Below, in pieces: positions 1 to 10,869 of a stretch of DNA of 64,000 nt. The stretch is from Notamacropus eugenii (lineage: Eukaryota > Chordata > Mammalia > Diprotodontia > Macropodidae): assembly GCF_028372415.1 (NCBI RefSeq), contig NC_092872.1, forward strand, positions 15,962,479-16,026,478, read 5' to 3'. The notes below the pieces were generated by a model, which saw only the letters and a list, made by a program, of their open reading frames with translations, was not told the origin of the DNA and did not search any database. Within the stretch, counting starts at the first letter, position 1, and every line of letters starts with the position of its first letter. The translations under genes and the position numbers were made by a program.

Positions 1-276
1 CGTGACAGGCGCCGCGGCGCCCCCGGGGTGGATGTCATTACGTTGCCCCCGTGCCCCGCTCCAGCCTTGTCCGCTGCCGGTGGCGGTGCGGGTGCCCGTG
101 GTCCAGGGCTGCAGGTGGACTGCCCCGATCCGCACTGTGTGCCCGATGCGCTTGAGGATCTGGCAGGGCTGCGGGTGGGACGAGGAGCCGGGCACCCCGG
201 CCAGAACGAGCGCACAGGGCGGCAGCAGCAGCAGACAGATCCTGCTCAGAAGCCACCACAAACTCAGTCTCCTCAT
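1..276 (-). CDS. GRIN3A: GRIN3A (GluN3A) exon 1, N-terminal 92 codons, partial
   Basis: Read on the minus strand from the ATG at 276-274, the frame is open for exactly 92 codons to the left edge. It starts [12 protein letters not shown], runs through a Leu-rich hydrophobic core, and continues [18 protein letters not shown] and [10 protein letters not shown]. From memory this matches the start of mammalian GRIN3A almost residue for residue. GRIN3A encodes GluN3A, a glycine-binding NMDA-receptor subunit that joins GluN1 in postsynaptic membranes and lowers calcium permeability and magnesium block. Residues 1 to about 26 look like a cleavable signal peptide, and about 36-60 is the start of the extracellular amino-terminal domain. 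From about residue 61 the sequence is Gly/Thr/Arg-rich, as in the poorly conserved linker of the human protein. The start is supported by a -3 G and by agreement with the known N-terminus. No break is seen. The rest of exon 1 and all other exons lie left of the window. Confidence 0.95.
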   Translation of the reverse strand, partial: MRRLSLWWLLSRICLLLLPPCALVLAGVPGSSSHPQPCQILKRIGHTVRIGAVHLQPWTTGTRTATGSGQGWSGARGQRNDIHPGGAAAPVT

Positions 277-320
277 TACTGAGACCCGAAGCGGGAAATC
301 CGGGGCGCCCCAGGGAAAGC

Positions 321-337
321 GACGCCCCCGCCCCCCC
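321..337 (-). promoter_or_regulatory. GC box (Sp1/KLF-type) in GRIN3A leader
   Basis: The plus strand reads GACGCCCCCGCCCCCCC, so the minus strand carries a GGGGGCGGGGGC core about 45-60 bases upstream of the GRIN3A ATG. This fits the Sp1/KLF consensus. It could act as a promoter or proximal element, or simply be GC-rich leader; this is inferred from motif alone. Confidence 0.4.
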
Positions 338-420
338 TTCGCTGTCTCCAGAAAAGGAGAATTCCAGAGAATCCAAGCCTGGTCCACTTACAATCTGACC
401 CCAAGGGCTTGGCCCTTTCC

Positions 421-468
421 TCACCGAGGCGGGGTAGCCAGATCCCCCCCGACCACTTTCCCAGCCAT
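421..468 (-). other. Possible 15-codon upstream ORF in GRIN3A leader
   Basis: If transcription starts beyond 468, the leader has an ATG at 468-466 that opens a 15-codon frame (MAGKVVGGDLATPPR) ending at 421, well before the GRIN3A ATG. The context is weak (T at -3, G at +4). Whether this lies in the mRNA is unknown. It is listed because it is the only short ATG-initiated frame noticed in the likely leader. Confidence 0.25.
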
Positions 469-560
469 AAAAGTTGTTGCGGATCGTCCAGGCGGCCACT
501 TTGGGCCGCTTTCGCCTTGGACCGGGTGGCTCCTGGAGCCGCTCTCCACCTCCTCCTCCC

Positions 561-1440
561 CCTCCTTGCCGCCCCTCACATCTCTCAACCCACGGCTACC
601 ACAGCACCCCCAAAGCACCTTTCACTGCCCAGACATTCGGTCAGCCGGACCTGCCCCATCCACGGCTCTTTGGAGAACTCAGCCCAAGGCGCCCCTCAAC
701 CTCCAGGGCTACTGGGACGAGCCGACAGCGGGATGGATGTATATGAACCTTAAAACACCAACATCGAAGGCAAAAACAGTCTAGGCAGCTGGACGTCTAA
801 CAACTTCCAAGCGGTGATCCTGGGAAAATGGGAGGAAGAAGAAAAGCCACCCCCAATCTCCCTCTTTATTGTTCCTTTCTGGCAACATCTGGACATGGAT
901 AATTCCCGAGGCGGCGCTGAGGTAAATACACCCCCTTCCTGAAGGAAAAGGGAAGCCAGATCCACCTTGCCCCTGCGCTGGCTGCTGCTCTCTCCCCTCG
1001 TGCTCGCTTCATTTTCCTTTACATGACTTCCCTTTTCTTGCTTTTCTCCTTTCTTTCTTTCTGCCTGCTTCCACTTTGCTCTTTCCTTGGTGGAATGCTG
1101 GTGCTACTGGGTAGTAAAGGGTTCTGTGAGAAGAGGCAAAGTTATCCCCGCCCGCCTGACTCGCCCAGCCCAGCTCCTGTTGCTGGAGACGTGCCTTCTG
1201 CCTGTCGCTTGGCTGCGCTAAACTCCCACTGATTGTGATCTCCTCTGGAGGGTGATCAGACAGAACAGAGCCTCTGGAACCACCTTTCTCCCCCGGGGAT
1301 GGGATTTGTAGTCTTCTAAATCTCCTTCAGAGGAGGAGAGGACTTCAGTTTTCAGAGAGCCAATAGGGAGCTTCCCACCAGGACGCGTTGACTGAGGGCT
1401 CCAAGTCCAGCCCTCTTCCCAAGGATGGTTTCACTGAACT
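561..1440. other. GRIN3A proximal upstream flank, no repeat recognised
   Basis: Moderately GC-rich unique-looking DNA follows the CpG island. It holds pyrimidine-rich runs (about 1,020-1,080 and 540-575) and no recognisable transposable element. It is the likely proximal promoter and upstream control region of GRIN3A, inferred from position only. Confidence 0.5.
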
Positions 1441-2500
1441 GTTAATTTAAATGACTTCCTGCAATAGATCATTTTCACAGGTTTCCAGAGCAAAGGCTAT
1501 TTAAACAAGAATTATTTATACCTGCACACATCTTCACTTATAGACCACCAGGCAGCATGAACCCTAAGTGGTTGGATTGTAAATATCAAAGTCTGGTCAT
1601 ATATCAAACGCTATATTTGTGACAAAAATTAGAGGTATTCAAAACATGTCGTCAATTATTCAAAGTGGGATTGAATGAGAGTTAATAATGGATCTGGGTC
1701 AGTGGTCAGTTTAAAGGAGACCCCAAAAGCTTGTTTCACCTTGTATTTTCTTTCTCCTTCTTAAAACCAAACAAAAAACACCACAAAGCTTCTTATTTCT
1801 GCTAAATCTACGCATGCATGAAAAAGTTAAGGCTAAAACGATTGATAGTTGCTTATTACTGAAGATTTTAAAATGTCAGCCATGCCACTTTGAATATTGG
1901 AAAGAAAGAAGGTAGTCCAGGAACAGGGTAGCACCTTCCACACTGAAACTACATTTTACAGCAGACACATTTTTCCTTCCTTTCTTTGTTTCAGTAATAC
2001 AGTGGGGGGTATTTAGGATAGGGAATTCTGAATTCTAATATCAGCTCTATAGAATTAGGGCTTTGCAATTTATTTCATCCAACCATGTTCTGGTTTTCTG
2101 ATCTATTAAAGGCTTAGGCAAACAGTTGGTATTTGCCTTGTAGGGCTGTTTTAATTCACAAGCTAGAGATTTTATTTTGTTTTGGGGATGAAAAGGCTAC
2201 AGTTATATGGGGATAGGGCTGGGAATGGGATCTGTGATTTCATCGGACTCCTTCTGCCCTTGAATATTGGTACCTTCTTTGCAACTTATTGTCTTAGTTA
2301 CCTAGTTACCTGGCCTTGAGGCCAGCACTCTGTCCACAACACCATGTTGCCTCTTTGGACCTAGATAAAAATCACCATAAGAATAAAATTTCCCCTCTTG
2401 CACTTTCCATTATCAGCTTTGAGTCCAAACCTCTGATTTCACTGGTATAGATATCTGGTGAACTTCTAGTGTGGAAATTGCTAATACAGATCAGCAACCC
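1441..2500. other. Upstream intergenic DNA with one faint MIR-like stretch
   Basis: AT-rich sequence. About 2,010-2,160 has the word order of a decayed sense MIR (for example GGGAATTCTGAATTCTAATA then a degenerate phone-call region). Otherwise nothing is recognised. Confidence 0.35.
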
Positions 2501-2522
2501 TTCTAATTTACAGTCTTACCTA

Positions 2523-2672
2523 GGGTTACCTAGGTACTGAGTGGTTACCTAGGGTACTGAGTGGTTTAGTGACTTGCCTATGATCACATAGGTGGCATGT
2601 GTGAGTCAGCCCTCAAAGTCAGGGCTTCTTTGCCTGAGGGCCAGCTTTCCATTCACTGCACCCTCTATCTCT
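2523..2672 (-). repeat. MIR-type SINE fragment, antisense, with a 20-bp tandem duplication at its edge
   Basis: The CORE-like word AGTGACTTGCCTATGATCAC and the following CTGCACCCTCT are the reverse complement of MIR/THER1 SINEs. Just before it, GGTTACCTAGGTACTGAGT is repeated back to back (2,523-2,566), a small local duplication. Confidence 0.65.
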
Positions 2673-2747
2673 TAAAGATCTGTACCCCAAATTAGAAGAT
2701 CATTGGAATATAAAAGCAGGGAAGGAAGGAATCTCAAAAAGTCACTG

Positions 2748-2850
2748 AACTAACCCCTTCATTTTCTAGAAGAGTACATTGAATTCTAAGGAGGTTAAGT
2801 AACTTCCCCAAGGTCATTCAGATATTAGACAGCTTAGATATGGAAAGGGC
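2748..2850 (-). repeat. MIR-type SINE fragment, antisense
   Basis: GGAGGTTAAGTAACTTCCCC, AAGGTCATTCAGATA and the A-rich run before it are the reverse complement of the MIR CORE. It is short and decayed. Confidence 0.6.
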
Positions 2851-2879
2851 CCCAGGGAGACTGATCTTAAAGTCACAAT

Positions 2880-4478
2880 ATGGGAGGTGTTGAAATCATA
2901 GTTTCCTATCTGTTAAAGCAAAGCTATACCAATTCAATAAATAAAGCACAGAGAGTATCAACAGAGATCTCTAAAGTCTCTAAAAAGTCCGTGCATTTTC
3001 CCATATGGGGGCTTTCAAAAGTCTTAATGCATTTCTGAGCTATTAAAATTTCGAAATACACTAAGACTTCTGGGACACATTGTATTAAGCACCCACTTTA
3101 GAAGATGATTGCTGTTGTTGTCTTTTAGCTGAGAAGAGTATCAGAATTTTCCTTTTTCTCTCTCTGTACCCTAAATACACTCTTTGGAGTTATCAAATGA
3201 TAGAAGGATTGGAGCTCATTTGATTTGTAGAGAACAAACGGTAAGGAGTCCTTTCTGACATCTTTGCTTGTGGCCCAACATTTCTGACCCTGGCATAACT
3301 CCAGAGTACTGATTTAATACTTCATCGGTCACTCATCTGTCCACAGCTTGTTCTCTGGGGTTGGACAAAGTGAGAACAGAATAACATGAGAGAAAAGGTG
3401 GATTGCCTGTAATTGCTAATGCCTTAGCTTTGTCCCCATAGCTATTTTACTTGAAGGCTATTGAGAGTCCATAAATACCTGAATATTGCTAAAGGGATGG
3501 TGGTTAAAAAAAACTTTGTAAAGCTGGATTTGCCAAACATGGGATAGTCAAGATGTCCAAAAAATTTGTTCATCTCGTTGACATTCTATTTTGCTAAGCA
3601 CAAAGCTCTCTCTTTTCCTTTTCATTCTTTCTGCTTGTTTCTCCACTCCTTTCTATCTTTCTACATTGATGCAATTTCACTATTCCTTTTGTGTTTTTTT
3701 TCTCCTTTCCATATCACTTTAGCCTTTGTCATGTTGTTCTTCACACTTAGATAATCCTTCCAAGAAAACATAGAAGGAAAAGCACTGGACTTGCTTCTTT
3801 GGTGAGGTTACAGATATTTACTATTGGGGTAAGGTTGCCCCTGAGTCACAGGTGTTGATGTTCAGAGTAGTCTTTGGCAATCCCAACATAAACCACTGAT
3901 GATCTTTTGAGAAGCAGCTTGTGTTAATTTGGATAACTTTTACCAGCTGTCTGAGAGAAAGAGCGATGGAAAATCAGAAATGCAGTATCCATCTATACTT
4001 CAAGATCCACTGGGAGGGCTGACATAAGCAGGAAGTATGGATTAGGAAGGGGAAGACAGAATCCATTCTGTGGAGTCTAAGCCTGTGGGATCTGAGTATT
4101 TGTGAAAAAAAAAAAAAGTTTCCAAAGGCTGGAGGCACTCTGACCAGAGGGGTAACAGAATTGTAAGTAACACTATAAGCTGATGAATCAGGATAACCTT
4201 TCCAAGAGTGAGCCACTTGAGAGCTGGTTCCTTATCAAGGAGGTGATGAATACCACCTTCTAGAAGAGAGGTGACCTGTAAGGAATCCTAGTGATCAGAG
4301 GTCATCAGAGATAGGTTCAGCAGGGCTCGGGGAGGACAGTAACAAGAGGGAGAAAAACTGAACTCACAATGCCTTATGAGAGTGAAGATCTACAATGATG
4401 AAAGGCCAATTATGGACAAAGGAGTGTTGGAGGGTAGCACTGGTTGGAGAAGTAGACTCCAGTTTTCCCCTTCACTTT
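2880..4478. other. No feature recognised
   Basis: AT-rich, unique-looking intergenic sequence. The short open frames in it have no recognisable motif or coding character. Confidence 0.4.
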
Positions 4479-4487
4479 GGAAATACC

Positions 4488-4719
4488 ATTGTTGTTGTCC
4501 AGTGTTTTTCAGTTGTGTCTGACTCTTCAGGATCCCATTTAGGGTTTTCTTTGTAAAGATATTGGAATGCTCTGCCATTTCCTTCTCTCATTTTACAGAT
4601 AAGGAAACTGAGGCAAAGAGGGCTAAATGACTAGCCCAGGGTCACACAGCTAAAAAGTGTCTGAGGCTGGAATTGAATATGGGTCCAGCGCTATATCCAC
4701 TGCACCACCTCGATGCCCA
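4488..4719 (-). repeat. Full-length tRNA-headed SINE with BovB/RTE-like 3' end, antisense
   Basis: Reading the minus strand gives a tRNA-like head, a MIR-like middle (CTAGCTGTGTGACCCTGGG type), then a GGAGAAGGAAATGGCA block, and an end resembling CAGTTGTGTCTGACTCTTCA on the plus strand. The 3' half resembles the BovB/RTE LINE terminus, as in ruminant Bov-t SINEs. The element is bounded by a perfect 9-bp duplication GGAAATACC at 4,479-4,487 and 4,720-4,728, so both ends are secure. Confidence 0.9.
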
Positions 4720-4729
4720 GGAAATACCT

Positions 4730-6140
4730 TAAGTCACTGAATTTCAACAAGTCTTTGGGGAAGGGACTTTGCAGGGACTGAATGGGAAGCTATCTTTTGA
4801 CTTGGTGAGCTTCGATATGGATTGTTGCAGTGTTCTTTAATTTATAATAATAAAAAATAAAAACAAAAACTTTTCTTGGGAAACCAAGTTGTAAAGGGGA
4901 GCTAATTGCTTAGGGAGGATTGACAGATACTGAAAATTTCTAGGTTCTGTAAGCCAATGAATTGGAGAAGACAGAGGTCCCCAAAGTACAGCCAGTTCCA
5001 AATGAAAAAGCCTGTTATGCAGGATTATACTTCAAAATCCCTAGATTCTAGTGTCTGCTCAGGTGCTTATAAGCCATATGACTGAGTAAATCACAAAATC
5101 ATTTCACTTTAAAATGGAAATGATGATAATTGCACTATCTGCATCATGAGATGGTTGGAAGGAACCAAAAATGCATGTGAAAGTGATTTGGAGGAGGAAA
5201 GTGTTCTATTAGGTAAGGTTGTTATTAACAGTATTATAGCTAGATTCAGCACAATTCTGGAAAAGCTAACCCAGATATAATGATGACTTGCTTAACCTTT
5301 GTTCAGATTCAGAAATAATTTTCCTCAGACCGTATGATGGATAAGCCAAAACAAAAGTAACCAATTTCTACTCTAATCTATTTTTAAACAGGCACAAACA
5401 CACTCTTGCACCTCCTGGTACCAGCAGGATCTGCAATGAAAGAAATGCCAGGGAAATGAATGTTCGAATGTAGCTCCAGAAAGGTGATTGTGGGGACACA
5501 GAGTATTGGGGATCAGGGAATTTGGACTCTTGTCTCAGCACCGAATTGCTATGGACAACACACTTAACCTTGCCTTCTTGGGTTTCCTAATTTGTAAATG
5601 GATATGGCAGCTGTCTGATATATGAATAGCATTATTCATCATGCTTTGAGCCCATAAGAACTCTTTTTGAGTAGCATTTTATATTTCTTGTATTATTATA
5701 GGACTACTGGTTCAGAAAAACACCCACATTTCTCATCTGAAAACTGAGCTGTTCCGAGTTCTAGCCATTACTGGGCTCAGATGCGGCAGAACAGTCAAAT
5801 GTGACAACACTGCTTAGACTATGGGTCTGCTCACTGATGTAGTAGTAACACAGTCAGTTTTATATGCATTCATATGTGACACATACTGCAGCATTCCTAT
5901 ACTTAGTCAGACAACATACTAGTGACCTATTCATAAATTTAATCTTTGTCACCAATGCTGCAATTTACACGCTGGGTAGAGAAAAATCAGAAGTTGAGAA
6001 AAGGAGCAACTCAAGGAACTGATGCCAGAATAGGGTCAATCAAATCTGCCTAACTCAGCCAACAATGTTTAAAAATGCCTTCTCTGCTTACCCTGACTAT
6101 ATATTTTTCCACCTTAATTCTTGACAAATTCTGTTAGAGA
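4730..6140. other. Intergenic DNA with two decayed sense MIRs
   Basis: MIR-like sense stretches at about 5,040-5,240 (GACTGAGTAAATCACAAAAT then AAAATGGAAATGATGATAAT) and 5,505-5,625. The rest is unique-looking with no gene signal. Confidence 0.4.
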
Positions 6141-6147
6141 TTTTCTT

Positions 6148-6545
6148 TTTTTTAAAATAAATTTTATTAATATCTTGATTTTATACCACCTAATGGATAC
6201 CTTAACTTTATATTTAAATTTATGTCTGTGTTCTTCCTCTTCATAAAGAGTTACCCCATATAACTTTCTTAGGACAAAGAGGAAGAAAAAAATCCAGTAT
6301 CATAGATCAATATATCAAAAAGAGAAATCTGAAAAAAGTTCAGTATTACACCGCTATGGACATCCCACCTTTGCAAAGGGATAAAGGAAGCTATCACTCA
6401 TCTCTTCTTTTGGACCATGCTTTCATTGGGTGTGGTGTTTTCTTGGCTCTACTTTACTTTGTAAGTGTGAAGTGTTCGTGTAAGTCTTTGCATGGTTCTC
6501 TGTATTTATTATGTCTTATCATTTATCGCATCTTTATCATTTAGC
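6148..6545 (-). repeat. L1 3' end, antisense
   Basis: The stretch begins with a T-rich/A-rich tail region (TTTTTTTAAAATAAATTTTA) and carries words typical of the marsupial L1 3'UTR in reverse, including GTTCAGTATTACACC and CCACCTTTGCAAAG. It is a 5'-truncated old copy. Confidence 0.65.
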
Positions 6546-6549
6546 ACAG

Positions 6550-6632
6550 TATGGAGAAGGAAATGGCAAAATCACGCTAGGATATGCCAAGAAAGAATAC
6601 AAAGAAAAGTGGCTGAGCAACAACAATAAATA
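6550..6632 (+). repeat. SINE 3' fragment (BovB/RTE-like tail), sense
   Basis: GGAGAAGGAAATGGCAAAA, then degenerate sequence and GCTGAGCAACAACAATAAA, matches the last third of the SINE at 12,597-12,862. The tRNA head is missing. Confidence 0.7.
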
Positions 6633-6821
6633 ACCCAGTAATATTCTGTCACATTCTTGGGTGATGATATTCCACCAGTCATTCAATGCCACCACAGCTT
6701 CTTGTGGTTCTTAGTATATCAACATGAGTTGTTGTGACCAAAAAAATACATCATCCTTGGCCAAGCTGGTGATGAGCCTCTGATTCTAGTTCGGCTCATC
6801 TTCAAAAGAGAATAATGATGG

Positions 6822-7170
6822 CAGATAGCTATATATAATGCTCTAAGGTTTGAAAACATGTTATTTTATCCTCCCAACAACCCTGTGAGATATATATATA
6901 TATATAAATAAATAAAATTATAAATAAATAAGTAAAATAAATAAAATTATGTATAATTTTATTTATTTTACAAATAAAGAAACTGAGGCTGATAGATATA
7001 TTTTATTATTTTATTGATTTTACAAATAAAGAAACTGAGGCTGATAGATATATTTTATTATTTTATTGATTTTACAAATAAAGAAACTGAGGCTGATAGA
7101 TAACTGACTTATCCAGGGTCATATCACTAGTCTGAGGGAGAAATCAAATTCAAATCTTCCTGATCATGAA
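6822..7170 (-). repeat. MIR/THER1-type SINE, antisense, expanded internally by a 52-bp tandem repeat
   Basis: CAACAACCCTGTGAGAT, AAACTGAGGCTGATAGATA and CCAGGGTCATATCACTAGT are the reverse complement of a MIR-type SINE. The middle is enlarged by A/T microsatellite sequence and by about 2.6 copies of a 52-bp unit (6,966-7,017; 7,018-7,069; 7,070-7,102). Confidence 0.75.
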
Positions 7171-7261
7171 ATCTGTTTCCAGGGGATAATGGGTGCCTTT
7201 GTACCTTGGTAGGGCCTAGCATGACTGGCATCTCCTTTAAGAACAACCATTTGAACATTTG

Positions 7262-7468
7262 GGTTTTCAAAGTTTTCTGTCTACATTATTTCATTAGAAT
7301 CTCATAATAAGACCATGAAATATGTCCTTCTACTATTATTACTCACATTTTACAGATGAGAAAACAAGCTTAAAGCTCTTACATGGGCTTGTCACATAGC
7401 TCCAAAAGTTCAGAACAGGTATTTGAACCAGGTCTTCCCAAGTCCAGTCTTCTATCCAGTACATCAGG
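7262..7468 (-). repeat. MIR-type SINE, antisense
   Basis: CTCACATTTTACAGATGAGA, a degenerate CORE, and GTATTTGAACCAGGTCTTCC with a tRNA-like CTATCCAGTACATCA end are the reverse complement of MIR. Confidence 0.7.
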
Positions 7469-8474
7469 AAATCACAGTCCCTTACACACCACTATATGAC
7501 ACTGTAGTTGGACTTTTAGTGGAAAAGTTCAGCAATGTTATGGGTTTTTATATGCTGGCCTTGGAACCTCATCACCATGTATTTCATTGGTTTTATGGGA
7601 AAAGATTCTGAGTCTTTCTCTTTCCTCTCTCAAAAAGAAAAAAAAAAAGATGAGGGTATTTTGAAGCACAACACTTTTAAAGTTGGGAACTTCCTACTCT
7701 ACAAAATATGTAAGCTCTAAAAGACCCAAGTGTCTTTAAAAAAATTCTGTTGCCTTCCTATTCCAGGTCTTGTCATTGGAGTAAGTTCTCAACTCTGACA
7801 AGTGCTTGGCCTTTTCAGCATTCCACAGGATGATTAGCTAAGAGTTTTCCTTCTCATCTTGCAGCCAGTGCAGGGCTGGGAGCCACCAGAAGAGATCATT
7901 TTGACTGCATAGAGCTTAAAGAGGCTGTGATGGAGGAATTTTCACTGTTACCATCATCATTCTGGGGCAGTTTTTCTCCATCTGGGTTGTGGAATAAACC
8001 TTGGCACATCCCTTATTGCAGTCGTTTAAAAAAAAAACAAAACACTGTCATTTCAGTGCCCGTGCTCTAGAAGTTTTCCTTTCATAGTTATAAGAATCTG
8101 GAAGTTTTGCAAAAGACTGCCTAAACCTCACACCTTCCAAGATGCCTATCTGTCTATATAATCTTTCCATTTATAGAATATATTTTCCATTTGTTAAGAA
8201 AGAGAATAGAAAAAAAGGATTCCAGTAGATGGATGAGATCCTAAGGATTTCATTAATTCTGGGGTCTTATTGAGATAATGGCTCTAATAGAAATATACAT
8301 GTTGTGACTGAGCCTGGTCAGCACTAGCATCATTACCAGATAAAGAGAGGTGGGGGTGGAGTAGATAAATAGCTACTGAAGATATCCAATATACAATGTT
8401 TTTCTTAAGAGAGAATCAGCAATTTCAGTCTTCAGGTTTGTTTTCAGTGTATTAATGTGGAAAAAAGACCCCAC
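7469..8474. other. No feature recognised
   Basis: AT-rich unique-looking sequence with short A runs and no repeat or gene signal I can name. Confidence 0.35.
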
Positions 8475-8606
8475 CAGATTTAGAATCAAATGTCCTATTT
8501 TTGAGTTGTAGCTCTTCTACTTGCTACCTTCATGACCATAACGAAGTTATTTCTCCTCTCTGGACTTCTGTTTTCTCTTCACTAAAATTAAAGGGTTGGA
8601 ATGGAT
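8475..8606 (+). repeat. MIR-type SINE, sense, decayed
   Basis: TACTTGCTACCTTCATGACC then TTCTCCTCTCTGGACTTC and an A-rich end follow MIR order on the plus strand. Confidence 0.5.
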
Positions 8607-9210
8607 TCAGTGATTCAGTAAGCATTTTTTTAGTTCTTACTTTGGACAAAGACAAAAACTGAAAAAAACAAACTAGTTCTTGCCCGCCAGGACCTTGCCT
8701 TCTCCAAGATATGAGCAGATTAGCCATGACAAAATAATTCAATGTGAGAAAGTATCAGTAACTATTCGGTTCAGGAAAGTCTTCAAGTAGGAGATACTGT
8801 CTGATCTGATCCTTGAAGGCTTCATAGAAGGGGGTGCATTCCAAGCTTGGGCAACAGTGTACAGAGGCATGGAGGTGGGAAATAGCTTATTGAGTTCAGG
8901 AAACATCAATTAGGCCACCATAGCTGAAATAGAGTACACAAAGGGGGAATAATGTAAAACAAGTCTTAGAAAGGTAAACTTTAGCCCGTCATTAAGGACT
9001 TTAAATTTCTGGTGGAGGAATTTGCATTTCATCCTAGAGCCAATATGGAATAATTGGAAATTTCTTAGCAGGGGAGCAAGGTGGTTTTGATTATATTTAG
9101 GAAAATTATTTTGTTAGCTTTGTAGAGAATAAAATGTGAAAGGGTGGAATTGGTTTCGTTGAAACCATTTAGAATCTGATTACAATAGTCCAGTCAAGAA
9201 AGGATGAGGA
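8607..9210 (-). repeat. L2 LINE 3' region, antisense
   Basis: The stretch starts with the reverse of the L2 tail (CAGTAAGCATTTTTTTAG, CAGGACCTTGCC) and continues through sequence equivalent to the 3' coding part, including AAGGACTTTAAATTTCTGG, AGCAGGGGAGCAAGGTGG and GATTACAATAGTCCAGTCAA. These are reverse complements of the L2 reverse-transcriptase/3' block. It is several hundred bases long and decayed. Confidence 0.75.
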
Positions 9211-9864
9211 GGTGAAGTAGTTTATGGCTATGTGAACGTCCCGTATGGGATCTTTAACGTACCTCCTACTTCTTAGGCGCAATTGAGATTCATTTTTCTT
9301 TAGTGATAAGGATACTAAATAAAGAAGGGTGACCAAACTCATACCCATACATATTTTTATCGAACAGTTAAACATGAAACCAAAATCTTTTAATAATATT
9401 GCACGAGACCAGAATCCAGTTCTAGGGTATTTGCTGCCATTCCTATATACCTAAAACATTCCATAGCAGCTCTATTGAGGTTCCGCACTAAATGATTTAG
9501 GAATATAATAGATCTTATATTTCAATGAACTAGAATCAGTAATAATTGGATAATATGAAAATCTGTATAGTCTGGATAGTTGAGAGGAGAGGACCAGTAG
9601 AGGTCCTATTTACTGAACTGTGTGTTCAGACAGCAAGTACTCTCCAACCTGCACCTAATTCTGTTTCAATGGAATGAGCAAGATACTCCCCTGGAGCAAA
9701 TGATGTTATACAGTAAGATAAGCTCAATGAGCCAGACATGGAATAGCTAGAGACTGGATAAGGAAAATTGCTCTAGATTTTATTTTCAGGTGTTACCACA
9801 AATAGAGACAGACTACAGTAGTGTTGTACATGCTTGGAATGGCACAACATTTTGACAGTGTATG
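9211..9864. other. No feature recognised
   Basis: AT-rich unique-looking intergenic sequence. Confidence 0.35.
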
Positions 9865-9869
9865 TGGAT

Positions 9870-9935
9870 CCTCCTCGGTCCTTGGTATTTAGTAGGGCCT
9901 TAATAAATGATGAATAATTTCAATTGAATCGTGGT
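9870..9935 (+). repeat. L2 LINE 3' terminus, sense
   Basis: CTTGGTATTTAGTAGGGCCT and TTAATAAATGATGAATAA are the characteristic L2 3' end. Confidence 0.65.
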
Positions 9936-10144
9936 ATTCCTCAAGTTGTCACTGGGATGCAGGGATATGTATCCTTATTATGGTCATGTAGAAAGGAGGC
10001 AATTTTACTCTTGATTTTCTACCATCAGAAAGCACAAGTCCTCCATTTTTAAGGCACTCTAGGTGGATTTTTCACTGAACTACTTCATATTCTTTTATAT
10101 ATCTGTATCCTATATGTATATATTTTACATACACACATACATAT

Positions 10145-10275
10145 TTGTGTTGTCTCCCTTGTTAGAATGTAAGGTCTTCCAGAGCAGGTCTGCTTCAGTT
10201 TTGTTTTTGAATCCCCAGCATGTAGCACAGTACTTGGCACATAGTAAGTGTGTAGTCAATGTTTGTTAGTTGAGT
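10145..10275 (+). repeat. L2 LINE 3' terminus, sense
   Basis: GTTAGAATGTAAGGTCTTCC, then AGTACTTGGCACATAGTAAG and a TTTGTTAGTTGAG end, is a clear L2 3' terminus. Confidence 0.85.
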
Positions 10276-10599
10276 GCTGCCCAGGCAGCACTACCAAGAT
10301 AGGAAATATGCTTCCTTCTGAATCTGAATTCCTTTCAGTTCACTATTATGTGCCACCTCCGTCAACCTTTTCTATTTTGGGCAAATAATCATGGAGTGAA
10401 GAAAGGATCCCTACTTCCTCTAAATGGTATCACTATACATCGAATTTTGCTTTGGAGGGAGTGACAGAAGAGAGATGGAGGTGATAGCAGAAGTAATTAG
10501 CATTTGATCATATGGAATTGTACCAAAAGCTCAATATGAAAACATTTCCATCCATTAAAAGTGCTGGCATAATGAGATTGGTTTGGAAGAGACATTATG

Positions 10600-10830
10600 T
10601 GAATAATAAGTACCCTGGATTTAGATAGCACCTTTGTTTTGAAAAGCTAAATGTACTTTCGCAGATTTTCTCTTGTTCTCTTTGAGACAGAGAAGAGTAG
10701 ATTTGATTTATGTTGCTTTAAGCAAACGAAGAAAAATCAGTGCCTGAGGCAAAGAGACAGACATTCAATGCTTTATCCAAGGTCACTTATTTAATAATAA
10801 ATCCCAGACTAGAGTCTCTTATCTCTCACA
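10600..10830 (-). repeat. MIR-type SINE, antisense, decayed
   Basis: GATAGCACCTTTGTTTTGAA, a MIR 3' end in reverse, is followed by TGAGGCAAAGAGACAG and CCAAGGTCACTTATTTAATA. Confidence 0.5.
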
Positions 10831-10869
10831 ATGGTCTAAACTGGGAGGTGATATTTATTGGCATGGGCC

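Larger units (their letters stand above)
1..560. promoter_or_regulatory. CpG island covering GRIN3A exon 1 and 5' leader
   Basis: CpG dinucleotides are dense from position 1 to about 560 (roughly seven to nine per 60 bases in the best lines) and thin out by about 760. The rest of the 64 kb is AT-rich and CpG-poor. The island covers the GRIN3A start codon and the sequence just upstream. CpG-island promoters are usual for neuronal receptor genes. The start site cannot be placed by eye, and no TATA box sits at a convincing distance from the ATG. Confidence 0.85.

Noticed and set aside
38-499. 153-codon minus-strand frame overlapping GRIN3A
   Set aside because: It starts at GTG, is in a different frame from the clear GRIN3A N-terminus, and has low-complexity composition.
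2-784. 260-codon plus-strand frame across the CpG island
   Set aside because: It starts at a GTG, lies antisense to the GRIN3A coding start, and has only GC-rich composition behind it.
6966-7102. Evenly spaced 52-bp repeats as a CRISPR-like array
   Set aside because: The units are contiguous without unique spacers and the DNA is clearly mammalian; it is a tandem expansion inside a SINE.
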